Shown: one piece after another, positions 20,265-32,200 of the stretch
Numbering within the stretch: the first letter of the stretch is position 1
Layout of the letters: each line of letters opens with the position of its first letter
From: Stomoxys calcitrans
Taxonomy: Eukaryota; Arthropoda; Insecta; Diptera; Muscidae
Reading direction: 5' to 3'
Assembly (NCBI RefSeq): GCF_963082655.1
Contig: NC_081553.1
Coordinates: forward strand, 36,343,509 to 36,407,508
Length of the DNA: 64,000 bases
Notes under the pieces: generated by a model
Told to the model about the DNA's origin: nothing
Seen by the model: the letters and a program-made list of their open reading frames with translations, nothing else
Databases searched by the model: none
Position numbers and translations under genes: made by a program

Positions 20265-23200
20265 CTATTGAGAGAATACGAAAAAATACAAATACATAGG
20301 CATATTGAATTGGCTCCAGTTTAATATGCTCTTAAGTTTTGAGGTTTACTTACATTCTCTCCATGAGTGTTATAAAATTCTCTATAAAACAGTTTGGTAA
20401 CAGCATTCCGAATGTCAATTGATAAAATGGCTGTTTCCTAAGATTTTGGCAAAATTGTAAAAGCCAAAGTTGAGCATTTTTCGTAGAGACATTAAAATTA
20501 TTGTCATAGTGTAAGTTTCCATAGGCAAATGGGTTGTCATAATCGCCATCATCAGTCGGCTGTATTCCCCAAACAAAACGTAATGGCATTTTGTAATTTT
20601 CCGAATTCTAAAAAGGTAAAGAGAAAAAAAGACAAAATTATACCAATCGTCAAAAGTTTCCTTGTTCAAATGATATGCAAATTTGGCGTTGTCTACACGA
20701 TATCGGTATCACTCTTAGTGAAAAAATGGAAACTAGTCTTTGCAGAGAAGACCAGTAGTAAGAGGTGCATACTCAAAAGCAATACTGGCAAGAACATCAG
20801 AAACATTTTACACGCCCACAAAACAAACAAAAACCGCAAAGAACTCACGCTTAAAGCAGACAAGAAAAACACGACCCACGAAAAACTCACGATCCACAGT
20901 TATAAATAATATGTGTGGTCCCTCGGCTAAACGGAAGAAAGGCAGATTGATCCCTTCTAAACCAGATAAGGAAGTGGAAACTATGGAGGATATAGGCATA
21001 GTGGTCAAGAGGATCACGAAGGCCCTGAATGACTCACTTGTCTTGTATCAGCATGTCCTAGTGCCAAGCCAAGAGGCAAACAGCGACCGCCATGGTAGAC
21101 CCCAGAGCTGGTTGGTCTAAGGACGGACTGCAGAAAACTCTTTAACAGAGCAAAAGCCGCAAGAGCACCACACAATTGAGATATCTATAAGGCTGAGCAA
21201 AGAAAAAAGAAGGGCGAGCTGAGAAAGGCTCAGAACAAATCCTGGATAGATTTCTGCAGCTCCGTGGAGGATACATATGCGGCCTCTAGACTTAGGAAGA
21301 TTCTGTCCTCGAGGCCTATTACGTTGGGGTATATTCAGAAATATGGACAATATCTAGTGAGGAAACACTAGAACCACTCGTTGATTTTCTCCAACGGACG
21401 ACGTGGAGATGTCTGGTGAGGAAACACTAGAGCTACTCGTTGTTACACATTTCCCGGGATATTCGCCAACGGACAACGTGGCGCCAGGAGAGGTTGTCAC
21501 TGGTATGCATTCGTCGGAGGTTATTGGGGAAATTGTGTCTGAGCCGAAAATCCTTTGGACGATAAGAAGTTATGACTCCCTTAAATCGCCAGGCCCTGAT
21601 GATGTATCACAGGTTGAATTACAAGCTTTGTCTGATAGACCTATATATGGTTCCTATACTTTGGAATATAGCCATTAACAATATATTATAGTCTCTGGAA
21701 GAATAAGGTATGCTGATGACGTGGCAATAGCGGTTAGGGGAAAGTTTCCCTGCACTCTAAGAGATATACTTCAGGAAGCTCAACGTGCAAAAGCAAAGTG
21801 GGCTACCGAAAGTGGTCTGGGTATTAATCCATGCAAGACAGAAGTATTGGGTTACCCAAAAAGTAATTGCGGATTTTTTAAAAGAAAGTAAATACATTTT
21901 TAATAAAACTTAGAATGAACTTTAATCAAATATACTTTTTTTACACTTTTTTTCTAAAGCAAGCTAAAAGTAACAGCTGATAACTGACAGAAGAAAGAAT
22001 ACAATTACAGAGTCACAAGCTGTGAAAAATTTTGTCAACGCCGACTATATGAAAAATCCGCAATTACTTTTTGGGCAACTCAATAGTTCTTTTCAGCAGG
22101 AGGTACAAGTTGCCTACAGTGGAACTTGTCTCCTTGGGTGGAGAGAACATTCCATTCACAGAAAGAGCAAAATACCTACGTGTTTTGCTGGACAGGAAAT
22201 TGAACTTCAAATCCAAGAGAGGCCATTCTTGCCCTATACACCTGCAAGAAAGCCATTGGCAAAAGTTGGGGATTTAGACCGCGTGTCAGGCATTGGGTAT
22301 ATACTGCAGTTGTCAGACCTATAATGCTATATGATGTTGTGGTCTGGTGGACGGCTCTTCAAAAATCCATCTACTTCTCAATACTTAACCGGATCCAAAG
22401 GATGGCTTGTTTGTGCATCACAGCCGCACTAAAGACGACACAATCTGATGCACTGAATTTAATGCTACATCTTATGCCTCTGAACATTGTGGCTACCCAA
22501 ATTGCAGCGACCACTGCCGTGAGTTTAAGGAAGCTTTCTCATTGGTCATGTGGCGACTACGGACACTGTGTTATCCTTGATACAATATCCGATGTTTCAG
22601 GCAGTGTGGATTACACTCTATCTGAGCCGCTTTTTGATCAAAAGTACTGTACCACTATTCCTGATAGAATCGATAGGAACTACAATATCTCTGGTAACAG
22701 AAGATACATAGACTTCTTTATATGGATGCTTCCAAACTAAACGACCAGGTGGGTTTTGGGGTGTACCCTAAAGATCTAGAACTGGTCATCTCGAAAAAGT
22801 TATCCGACCACTGCAGTGTGTATTAAGCGGCGATCCTTGCAATTAAGGAAGTGGTGGAATGGCTAAGATATAAAGTCATTATGACGATTGGCATTAATAT
22901 CTTCTCAGACAGCCGGGCAGCCATTAAATCCCTGGAGAACGTATTTCTGAACACAAAAACCGCCCTCGACTGTTGCAGATCTCTCAACGAGATGGTTCAA
23001 AATTCACCTGTTCTGGGTGCCGGGCCACAGAGTTATCCCAGGGAATTGTCGAAACGGTCGAGTTCGGTGTTAATTTTCTGCAGAGTCGTGAATTGTGATT
23101 AGTGTCGTGAGCATAAGTTCACTCGCACAACGAATATTTATTCAGTCTCGGTCACGCAGGTGACCATGATTGTGATTGTGTTTTGACCTCGATTACAAAT

Positions 23201-26200
23201 CACGTGACTCGCGCACAACTCTAGTCGTCAGCTTCTTTATAGTATTGGTAAGAGACTTCGAACTGTAAAACTTCGATGTTATTTAGCTAAGAACTAAATC
23301 GGATAAACTAACATACAATTTGTTTATAAACTTTTTTTGGTATATTTTATCTGTTTTTAAGTTTATGTTTAATGATATCCAACTTACCGCCATAGCTTTT
23401 TCAAACCAAAATTCATTTTTCAACTTTGAATTGTACACTTCAAAGGGATGATTCGAAACAAAAAGTTGAAAATGTGAACTCTCCGGTAATTGTAGGCCGG
23501 GTTTGTACAAAACTACTACACCACAGCATATGCCAGCAATGCCTGAAAAAAATAATTAGAAAAAAAACAATGAGACACAAACTTGCAACATCAGCACAAG
23601 AGGCACCTAATCCTACCAAATAGAGTAAATAATATGGGGGCATAATTTAGTATAGCTGTAGTTATCCACAATTCAAGTTTTGTGCAAAAACTATTAATTG
23701 ACTTATTGAGCATGATCAAGAGTTTTTGAATTTGTAATTTACTACAGGTGGTAAAGGAAGTGAAACGTTCCATAATTGAAATGGATGCCGGCAGCCAAGT
23801 AATCATTAGAAAATAATTGGTTATAACAGCAGTTCCAGCAAATATACTAAAATGGCAAGAATAGAAACAATGAATTAAGGTTTTAGCTTCTTAACCACAA
23901 CATTTCAAAACTTACCCAAAACATTTTATGGCTGTTATATAACTTGTATAGGATGCATAGAATGCTCCCGCCGTTGTTATCGATGTAACGAACATTGAAA
24001 TAGCAGCATGTTTCAATGTTAATGCCATCAGGTTTTGTAACGTTTCAGTTTGTTCAGGTTCAGGATTTGCCAGAGATTTTGTTGTAATAGTTGATGTTTT
24101 TGAAAAACGTTCTGTTAACACGCACTGCCATATTTTAACAAAAATAAAGGCATCATCTGCACCAATACCTAAATGTAAAAAAAAAATTATAAAAATGTTA
24201 TTAAGTTAAAAGAGCAAAAGACAATCGCCCACATTACATCAACTAAAACTGTACTCTAGAGGAAAGCGGGAGGGTCATAACAATGTTGAGTCTTGAGTAG
24301 CAACCATCCTAACAGCTAACATATCTTTGGACAGACTTCCATAGGACCAATGTTCCTCCCTTCCGTTTCGTTTCACTAACTTTGGTTGAAACTGTTGTGA
24401 TCGCTAGTGTTTATCATACCACAAGTACAATATGAAGGATGTTTTGCTTATTGACATTTATCTTAAATCTTTGTATGTCAAAGTGGGTGGATAAACATTA
24501 GCCGGAAGTCGATTCCACATACGAAAGGTTCGGCCGAAATAAGAATTCTCTCTATAATGCATTGTGCGGTCCGCTTAAAAACGGGTGTGAGTTCCTGGAA
24601 TGCCTAGTATCCCTGACATACATCCTTACATCAGGAATAAGAAGACGAACACACACCATGAAAGTACAGATAGAACAGCGCCCAACAACCCACATTGCGA
24701 CGATAATGAAGGGAGGCAATAGTGTTGGATACCCCACTGTCCCCAATCTCCCATACATGTGAGTTGTACTCCATTTTCGGTCTTATGAAAGTGCTGTAAA
24801 TGTTAAGAAGATCAGACGGAGTGAAGTAATTCTTACACCGTTTAAGGAAGCCTAAACACTTTAATGCTTCTTTCAACACTTCGAATACATGTTTAGCCCA
24901 ACGAAAATATTGGGTTGCCCAAAAAGTAATTGCGGATTTTTCATATAGTCGGCGTTGACAAATTTTTTCAACGGCTTGTGACTCTGTAATTGCATTCTTT
25001 CTTCTGTCAGTTATCAGCTGTTATTTTTAGCTTGCTTTAGAAAAAAAGTATATTTGATTAAAGTTCATTCTAAGTCTTATTAAAAATGCATTTACTTTCT
25101 TTTAAAAAATCCGCAATTACTTTTTGGGCAACCCAATACTTTGTATTTTAATGCCCAAAACAACAAAAGCTTCTGATTGCTCTACATCTACACCGTTGAT
25201 AGACAAAGATGATCGTAATGGGTCAGTGATTCGTTTGTGTGACAACAAGCAGCACTGAGTCTTCCGTGCGTTAAAATCTACCCGATTCATTCGACCTCAC
25301 TCAGAAATGGCCAGCAAATCCTGGCAAGGTGTATCGTTCATGACCGGTCTCTTGTCCTCAATCTCTTGAAGACTCGACCGAATGAGTACGAATGACAAAA
25401 ATTACTATCACCCGCAAAAGGGTAGATCGGATTCGATGTCTGATCCAACAGATCGTTGATGAAGATAAGAAAAAGAGAAGGAGAAAGAACAGAGCCTGGG
25501 GTACACCTGCGGTCAATTTGTGCTCATTGGATGAGAACCCATCTAAAAAGACTCGAATAGTGCGATCTCTGAGAAATCTCGAAATAAATCCAACGAAGCC
25601 ATTACCGACACCAAATGCGACAAGCTTTGATAGTAGTGCACCGTGTAGAGATATCCAGAGTCACAACCTTACTCTCACCAAACTGATGGATTGAGTGACT
25701 CTAACATTCCGACAGAAGTGCCATGAAGTCGCCCGTAGAGCGATTTCTGCGAAAACCTCAATTGAACTTTATCGGATGTTATGGGCTGATGGTGAACAAG
25801 AACAGCATTCACCACCGTATCATTGTGCATGTTATTAAAAACCGCCTAATACGCTACTTTTTTTAGAGTCTCTCTTTTGTAGCGCTGAATCTTTTATGAT
25901 GGATAGCAATTGCATGCCTATCCACAAGATGGTGATTTGGATGGTTACTGCGAAAATAGTTCAATACGCTCGTATGCTATTTTCAGCCTTTGTCAACTGA
26001 TGGAGGTAGTCTATCTAAGAACGCAGTTTGAAGAGCTGCATTTTGTTAGGTGGGAATCTTATGCCACGGCTCCGAGAAGTAGTTAAGAACTAGCCGCTCA
26101 ATTGTCTTATATTATATATGAATGTAGTTAAAAATATTTCTTTCTCTGCTACCGAAGTGTTATCGACAAGCGATTTTATTGCCCCTGGTTTTACTCATGA

Positions 26201-29200
26201 CTAATAGCAAATTGGCATTGTAACATGTGAGGAACATTTCTGTGACAACAGAACCATTACGGCATCGAATCTTTGACCCATCGACCTTAAAACCCTTTGA
26301 ACTTTTCTGGGGGTGCTTAGTCAAACCCCCAGAGGCCTTTATACGCTTATGAGCATGGCTGATGGGACATGTTGGCCTCAAAAAGAGTGGTTTAGCTGAA
26401 CATATCTAAAGCCTTGGAATGGTCCAGTTCCCATAACCGTCATTGGGCACAGCTTGACCTAGTTGAGTACTTTAAAATTCTACACCAAAGCTCTGAAAGA
26501 ATCCTTTTAGAGGAGAGAAGCGAAATACGCTTGTACGATTTTCCCTCATTAAAATCCTTTCTTGCGATTACTCCAAACATTTATCATACATCGGGAACTA
26601 TACGAGAGACTTGAAAGATCCTTGTCAGGAACAAGCCTTCTAGTATATCCAAAATCTTCAGCAGCAATGAAGAAAATTCGTTGGAGTCCAGTCTTTTGAG
26701 CGATTTAGCGCTGTGGATGACGTTTGTCACTTCGTTCGTCTTGGGACCACGTATGCGATAGATGGCTCTGTTCCACACTCTATCACTATCGATATGCCTA
26801 ATCGTCAAAAGTGTCTGAGGTCCTACCATCGGGGCATAGTATGTAAGTCGAGTCAAAGACACATTTAGGCGCATTTGAACGCATACGTGCGCATGAGTGC
26901 GCATGAGTGCTGCGCGTGGTATTTACAAATGCATATTTGCCCATGAACATTACATTAAGGAACAGGGGCAAACTTCATGTGTCAATGTCAATGCCTCAAG
27001 TGTTCCAGCCATAAATTTCGATCTATTGATTTCTAGACCCTATTCCCTGCCTGCTTATGTTCTTGTGTAATGAGAGAAGTCGTTGTACAAAATTTCAGCC
27101 AAATCGGATAGTAATTGCGACCTCGAGAGGCTCAAGAAATCAAGATCACAGATTGGTTTATATGGCAGCTATATCAGATTATGGACCAACTAAAACCATA
27201 TTTGATACAGTTGTTGAAAGTCATAACAAACCACTTCTTACAAAATGTCAGCCAAATCGGATAAGATTTGCGCTATCTAGTGGCTCAAGATCGGTTAATA
27301 TGGCAGCTATATCAGGTAATGGACCGATTTGAACCATACTGAGCATAGTTGTTGGAAGTCATAACAAAACACCCTCTAGTGGCTCAAGAAGTCAAGATCC
27401 AAGATCGGTTTATATGGCAACTATATCAAAACATGGACCGATATAGCCCATTTACAATCCCAACCGACCTACACTAATAAGAAGTATTCGTGCAAAATTT
27501 CAAGCAGCTAGCTTTACTCCTTCGAAAGTGCTTTCGACAGACAGACAGACGGACGGACATGGCTAGACCGACTTAAAATGACATGACGATCAATATACTT
27601 TATGGGTAGACGAAATTACCCCCATCCTATGGTCGAGGGTATAAAAATGGTAGTTGTTATTGTTGTAGCCAAAATTTTCCTCGTCAAACTCCTGTACGTG
27701 AGCAAACTCGTTCCTGTCCAAAGGACTGATCGCCGAGGGAATAAGGCGGCCATTGGCTATTTAAAGGTGCCAAAAACTCCTCGCCTTGTCATATCGAGCA
27801 TCATAGGCGCTCAGTATTTGTGCAAGAAACGGTGCCGCTCAGCCTCAGCTAAGCTTCTTGTGACACCAATGAACACCACACAAATCGGACCAATCCCATG
27901 GCAGCCGGTTGTATGTACCGGATTGACCCCATGAATCCCTTCATCGACAAGGGCTGTCGCCTCAGTGTACTACACACTGCTACTACAACAACAACACAAA
28001 CATAACAGAAACTTCTGACATATCAATGTGTGCTGTTCCATTTTTAAAGCCGAGTCCGAACGACAACCCGCGTGCGACACCGATTTTAGAAGAAATTTTT
28101 ACGTGATTGCCCGGCACCGGATATCTGTGAGCACCACACAGGCTGGAACATTGAGGTCCGATCTGTGTGGTCTTCATTGCTGTCACGAGAAGCTTAGCTG
28201 TGAGCTACCAGACGCGTCCACAGGTTGTGGAAAGTGGAATGCTCCATACGGAGTAGCTGCAACGGCAGACGCGGACAACCAGCCGTATCGAGCGGCGATT
28301 CTCAATGAGATGCCGAGCGGCACCGGCTCTTGCACAAATACTGAGTGCTATTATCTAGAAGACAATGGCCCAACAAAGTCTCAAAGTACCTAGCGATTAT
28401 AGCCGGACAACAGGCGACTACTTTAGTCCTTAGCTGTCACAGTGTGGAAACACTTCACCCTCTTAAGCCAATTATCCCCGCTCTTAGGCATAAGTTGTAA
28501 CAACTAAACAAATGTAAATGACCATAACATTGATGTAGTTATGGCACCCTCAAATTGGTATCATTCTCTCACTTTATGTTTATTCTGTCCATGCTCTGCT
28601 GTGAGAGTATGAAACTCACCACTCGATATTCATACTGCTCTCATGTTTTGAATAGAATGGCATGGGCCGAATAAACATAAAGTGGGAGAATGATACTAAT
28701 TTGGGAGCAGGGCTGCGGAGTCTAGCGATCGGAGTTTGGTTCAGAGTGGGGGCAAGAGTGCTCAACTCCGAACCAAACTCCGACACCAGCTCAATAGTCC
28801 GACTTTGACTCCGGTCAATTCCTCAGCCCTGTTTGGGTATGCCATTAACTTATGTAGAAGAGGAAATCAAATGGTTTAAATCACTTACCTATGATTACTA
28901 CAACAGCCAAAAGATTCATGTATGGGAAAAAGGACATCTCAAATACTAGAGTATAAACAAAGTATGCTAAACCTAATGAAAATATCACAGCAATGCAAGT
29001 CATTATAGTAACAAATAGAGATGTTGTATACAGCCACATGCAAGTCATAACAAATATGCCACCCAGTGCCACCAGCCAGACATCGGTTAATAATAATTCA
29101 TTGAATAATTCATTTTCCAAACCCAAATCCATCGCAGCAACCCGGACAAGTTCATTGCTTAAGTCACTAGAAATAAGAAGAAAAAAAAAACATTTTATTA

Positions 29201-32200
29201 AAATTTCATGAAACATTGTCGACATCAGAAATTTAAAAGAAATAACCTAATATGGCAACCAAATGTAACTGTCCCATGGAGACCACAACAAACCATCAAA
29301 CAGATTACAAGCTTTTGGACAAAATTAAACCCATTAAGTTGCACCACCATAAGCCCTCTTGTGATCAGGAGTTAATCAGTGGACTTATTGGAAATAATCT
29401 CCTAATAAATGGAAAAGGCATTAAGAGCAAAATTTGGCCAGGACTATTAAATAAAGCTGAGGAATACGAAGCATATGTCCAACGTTTGAAAACTTGTCGA
29501 AAAGATATATATGATCTTTATTACAAATCTCATACCATTGATAATAGGCTTTTGGAGAAAATGGCAAAGAACTTATCAAAAAGTTGCTATCAACTTGTAT
29601 TTTCTCCTGATGACTTTGTATCGTTGCGCAATCACGCTAAAGATTTTGCCACTGTTAATAGCATGAAATATAAAGAAACCACTTATGACAACTTTTACAG
29701 TTGCATCAAAGAAATGGAAATGTTTCAGGTACCTTTCCGTAAGGATTTAATGATAAATAAAGAACGATTGGAATTGAAAAATGAGCTTCGAAAAATCTAT
29801 CGTTGCGGACGTTCAACATATAATGATGCAATATCGAAACCAGCGGCTATTGGTGCTAAGCCAACATTACCAGGTCCAATCGATCGTTATACGCTAAGGC
29901 GCATTTAAACAATTTAATGGTAAACAAGAGAAGAGAACAAAAGTAAATTGCTACTTACACTTTTTCCCATTCATGAAATAATGGTAAAATTTTTCTTGCA
30001 TGTGAAACTGGCACAAATATCATGGAGAATTTTAGGAATATATTTGTTTCCTAGAAAGAAAAAAATAAATAAAAATTTATAAATATTTTTTAATTTATTA
30101 TAGTCGATTTTATCATAAATTAAATCATGAGGCATATTTTAAATCTAAATCAATGGGTTCACTCCGAGTTATAGGCAGTTTATACGGCACATCATGTTCA
30201 TCGTGTTGATTGTCATCATCGAATCGATTACAACTTTTGTCAAAAACAATACATCAAGTTTTTCTTTGATTTTACTTATTTTCCCCTACTTTTCTTCTCT
30301 TTTTTGGCTTTATTTTGGACACATGTTTTTCAACATCTTGTTGTAACGGCGTGTTGTTCGCTGAGCCGGCAGCCCTTGCCGATGTAGGACTCCATCGAAT
30401 CGATCCGGTACGTATAATTGGCTGCCATGGAGTTGATAATTGATGGTCATGTGTACATGTGACTCATCCACCTTTATTTTCACCAATACAATGATGTTCA
30501 AGCATCATGATGTGCCATGTAAACTCAGCATAAACATAGCACATCATGATCGTACTCATCGTGTGTATGTGTTGATTACAGCTTTTGCCCAAAACGGTAC
30601 ATCGATTTCATCTTTTCTTTGATTTTATTTAATTTTTCATACTTTCCTTCTAATTTCTTAATCTTTTTTGTAACAGAACGTGTTTTTCAATATCTGTCAA
30701 TTAGTGATTACACCATTCTTTGTAAACGGTAATCGATAGAGGTCATTCATCGAAAAACTCAAATGATTTTGATTTTTCAGCCATGGCTGGTGGTTATGTC
30801 TACATGTGACGAATACACTTTTGTTTTAACTATTACAATGACCATGCATCAGATGTGCCATGTAAACTCAACATTAGAGTTGACAAAATATCGATGGCGG
30901 TATTGATGCTATCGATATTTTTTTTTGCAAAGTTCCGTTATTTGCAATATTTAAAAAAAAAATAGTAATCCGATCATGACAATGGTCGTCGTTGTCGTCG
31001 CCAAGCTCCTGTATGTGAGCAAGCTCGTTCCGGTCCAAGGGAACAGGGTGGCCATTGGTTATTTGTCATATCGAGCATTATAGGCACTCAGTATTTGTGC
31101 AAGAGCCGGTGCCGCCCGACCTCTCAATGAGACTTTCTCCGCTCGATACCGCTGATTGTCCGCGACTGCCGTTGCAGCTACTCCGTATGGAGCATCCCAC
31201 TATCCGCTACTTGTGGACGCGCCCGATAGCTCGCAGCTAATCTTCTGCAAGATCGGACCTCAATTTTCCGGGCTGTGTGATGCTCACAGCTATCCCGTGC
31301 CGGGATGACAAAGGTTGTTGTTGTTGTTGTTGTTGTAGCAATTTGTTTTGTTCTATCTTTCGTCTCTCCGACTAAGATGGGGTGCATCCACAGGGATCTG
31401 GGTCTGAATCGAGTGAGTCTTGCTGGGAATTTAAACAGGTGACGTGTATCATGCGGCCCCTGGTTACAATCGGGACATACATCTTGCACGTCTGCATCAA
31501 TCCGGAACGTAATTGAGCCACAACTACTCTGGTTTGCCGGGGAAGGTATGAAGGTTGTCTAAACCTGCTTGACATGCCGCTTGATTTAGAGGTTCTCTCT
31601 TGTATCGCTGAACCTCATGCCCTAGATCATGAAGATCTACCTTAAGGCTTCTGGGCGGTGGATATCTATACACAAGATGATGATTTGGATGGTCCCTGCG
31701 ATAACAGCCCAAAAGGTGTTGCTTAGACAGCATGTAGTTAACCTCTACGCTACGGTGGCCTCCACCATCAGTTCGAAATATGGTCTGAATCGGTTCAAAA
31801 CCTGATAAAGCCTCTATCTCAGATCTAGAATAGGGGTACTTCTGAGACTGACCTAAAGGGCGCAATTCTTATCCGATATGGCTAAAGTTTGCACGCTCAT
31901 TTCTGCTATGACCTCCAACATCTGAAACAATTTTTAACTTAACATATAAAGAGAAGTCATGCGGGCCATAATGGGTGACCCAGACAAACTTGCCAATTGC
32001 GCCGGACGAACTTAGCAATGTAGAAATGTATTTCTTTCTTCAAATGTAGGAAATTAACGGTAGTATCGATATTATCGATATTTGTTATTAGAAATGTAGA
32101 ATATTGTAATTATCGACCTAAAGACAGAAAAAGAAAAAGAAGAGGATGAGGGCAGGATGCTTTTATAATGTGAGGTCATGCGAACAGCTGAGTTTTGATT

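Noticed and set aside
20740..21120. 126-codon plus-strand frame as a host gene in disp intron 8
   Set aside because: It leads into LINE pre-RT sequence in the same orientation and fits the N-terminal side of that dead element.
31315..31340. (TTG)n block as an independent microsatellite
   Set aside because: It is the complement of the (CAA)n tail of the Jockey-like LINE directly beside it.
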